64,000 nt of DNA from Achromobacter sp. Marseille-Q4962 (GTDB lineage: Bacteria > Pseudomonadota > Gammaproteobacteria > Burkholderiales > Burkholderiaceae_B), in NCBI RefSeq assembly GCF_943737005.1, contig NZ_CALSFU010000004.1:179912-243911 (forward strand), given 5' to 3'. Numbering within the stretch: the stretch's first letter is position 1; the number at the start of each line of letters is the position of its first letter. Shown piece by piece: positions 62,882-64,000 of this stretch. Under the pieces are notes generated by a model that saw nothing but the letters and a program-made list of their open reading frames with translations, ran no database searches and had not been told where the DNA came from. The translations under genes and the position numbers were made by a program.

Positions 62882-63383
62882 AGCGCGCCCGGAACAAAGC
62901 CCCGCATTTCGGACGCGAAAGATTCGATGTATTGCTCGTATTTAGATATTGAGCATTTGCTCGGATTCATGCGAGCTTCCCATCGCATTTAATGCGAGCA
63001 CTTTTTCGTTTCTTGTTGAGTCCTGGCTCGTGTTCACGAGGGTCTGGTGCGGTCCTGGGACGATCTTGCCGGCGCCGCGCGGCGCCGGGGGGGGGGCATG
63101 CGCGGCCCGAGCGCACCTTCGGTACATGGTCGGGGCGGCGGAACTGGAACCGGAATAGGGCCGCAAAAGCCGGCCGCCGCATCCCGCCCGGTCCTGCCGC
63201 GGTCTGCAAGTCCAGGCGTCCGCGAGGAAGGCGGGCGGACAAAAAAAGGGACGATTCTTTTTGGCCTGGCCCGCGCCATGCCGCCGCGGTGGCGCAAGCC
63301 CGCCCGATGCGGTAAGCTTTGCGCCCTCTGGAGAGCCGCCACGGCGACGACGGCAGGAAATTCGCTGTTTTCGCGCAAAGCGT
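62882..63383. other. About 500-bp intergenic region, no gene seen
   Basis: Only shadow frames. The left part is AT-rich with short inverted repeats (GCATTTAATGC-like). A run of ten G at 63087-63096 lies in the middle. The right end leads into the tRNA promoter. Confidence 0.5.
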
Positions 63384-63412
63384 TTGACACGGATTATGAA
63401 AGTGTTCATAAT
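63384..63412 (+). promoter_or_regulatory. Sigma-70 promoter of the tRNA-tuf cluster
   Basis: TTGACA (63384-63389), 17 bases, then CATAAT (63407-63412), 15 bp upstream of tRNA-Tyr. Near-consensus elements with ideal spacing, as expected for a stable-RNA promoter. Confidence 0.85.
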
Positions 63413-63427
63413 CTCAAGTTCTCCGCT

Positions 63428-63514
63428 GGAGGGGTGCCCGAGTGGTTAAAGGGGGCAGACTGTAAATCTGTTGGCCTTGCGCCTACGTTGGTTCGAATCC
63501 AACCTCCTCCACCA
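63428..63514 (+). tRNA. tRNA-Tyr (GTA)
   Basis: An 87-nt gene with acceptor GGAGGGG pairing CTCCTCC (one G-U), a long variable arm, anticodon GTA in loop CTGTAAA, T-loop TTCGAAT and encoded CCA. Confidence 0.95.
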
Positions 63515-63658
63515 GAGACCCATACCCGAATCCAGGCGCAGTTGGCCTGGATTTCAAATGTCAGGCCTAGGGATCTGCAGCGCCTTCGGCAAGAAGGCCG
63601 TATGTTTCCCTGGCCTTGGTTTTTAAGGGTTGGGTATAGAGAAGGTGAAAGGGTAGCC

Positions 63659-63732
63659 GCGGGTGTAGCTCAATGGTAGAGCAGAAGCCTTCCAAGCTTA
63701 CGACGAGGGTTCGATTCCCTTCACCCGCTCCA
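63659..63732 (+). tRNA. tRNA-Gly (TCC)
   Basis: A 74-nt gene with acceptor GCGGGTG pairing CACCCGC, anticodon TCC in loop CTTCCAA, T-loop TTCGATT and encoded CCA. Confidence 0.95.
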
Positions 63733-63744
63733 AAAGGTTTACAT

Positions 63745-63819
<75 letters not shown>

Positions 63820-63874
63820 CTAATTCTCACTTCTTTTCTTCAGTCAGAAGCGCAATCCAGGTCAGGAGTCAGCC

Positions 63875-64000
63875 ATGGCAAAAGGCAAGTTTGAACGTAC
63901 CAAGCCGCACGTGAACGTGGGTACGATTGGTCACGTTGACCACGGCAAAACGACGTTGACGGCGGCCATCACGACGGTGCTGTCGAGCAAGTTCGGCGGC
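63875..64000 (+). CDS. tuf: Elongation factor Tu, 5' end (runs off the window)
   Basis: The first 42 codons read [20 protein letters not shown] and continue into the P-loop [10 protein letters not shown]-Tu delivers aminoacyl-tRNA to the ribosome. CAGGAG precedes the ATG. The Tyr-Gly-Thr-tuf order is common in proteobacteria and implies cotranscription with the tRNAs. Confidence 0.97.
   Translation, partial: MAKGKFERTKPHVNVGTIGHVDHGKTTLTAAITTVLSSKFGG

Noticed and set aside
63195..63250. Terminator with an A-run near the tRNA promoter
   Set aside because: The inverted repeat is followed by A rather than T on the plus strand, and on the minus strand the T-run precedes the stem, so it does not fit intrinsic termination.

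Overview
The window is high-GC DNA from a betaproteobacterium, most probably Alcaligenaceae of the Bordetella/Achromobacter type. The basis is gene content and order: mnmG-rsmG-parA-(GNAT)-parB close to a cluster of parS sites and DnaA boxes, Tyr-Gly-Thr tRNAs leading into tuf, and several Bug/TctC-type solute receptors. The species cannot be fixed from the sequence alone. Eight exact DnaA boxes and five parS sites suggest the chromosome origin lies at roughly 55.1-56.6 kb.

Layout. (1) 0-3.2 kb, minus strand: an M20 amidohydrolase and a sigma-54 enhancer-binding regulator. (2) 3.2-12.5 kb, plus strand: an eight-gene catabolic operon behind a consensus -24/-12 promoter. It encodes a carboxyltransferase, Bug receptor, ADP-forming acyl-CoA synthetase, biotin carboxylase, stand-alone biotin carrier, DUF35-like protein, thiolase-like protein and 3-hydroxyacyl-CoA dehydrogenase. 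Together they look like an acid-to-acyl-CoA, carboxylation and cleavage pathway whose substrate I cannot name. (3) 12.5-18.0 kb, minus strand: a complete peptide-type ABC importer. (4) 18.1-19.5 kb: mnmE. (5) 19.5-44.2 kb: a genomic island inserted at the last 18 bp of mnmE and bounded by exact 18-bp direct repeats. (6) 44.2-54.9 kb, chromosome again: a GNAT fragment, a CLC chloride channel, a tctDE two-component pair next to a tctCBA tripartite tricarboxylate transporter, a VOC protein, an aminotransferase, an AbrB-family membrane protein and a cold-shock protein. (7) 55-62.9 kb: the origin/partition region and an asparaginase. (8) 63.4-64 kb: three tRNAs and the start of tuf.

The island is the most interesting part. 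A tyrosine integrase sits at the left end. A second recombinase and a pathogenicity-island replication-type protein sit at the right end. Between them is a long run of plus-strand genes: a Fic protein, then seven tightly packed genes (22271-41096). These encode a 1757-aa DEAD/DEAH helicase with a DUF1998 C-terminus, an SNF2-type helicase, an AlbA/Schlafen-type ATP-binding protein with a winged helix, a 1630-aa N6-adenine methyltransferase, an SMC-like coiled-coil ATPase, an HNH endonuclease and a DUF262/DUF1524 (GmrSD-like) nuclease. Most junctions overlap by 4 nt or are separated by fewer than 15 nt. The set recalls DISARM class 1, Druantia and other helicase-methyltransferase-ATPase anti-phage systems, but the combination matches none that I can name with confidence. 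It is a strong candidate for a composite or undescribed defence system.
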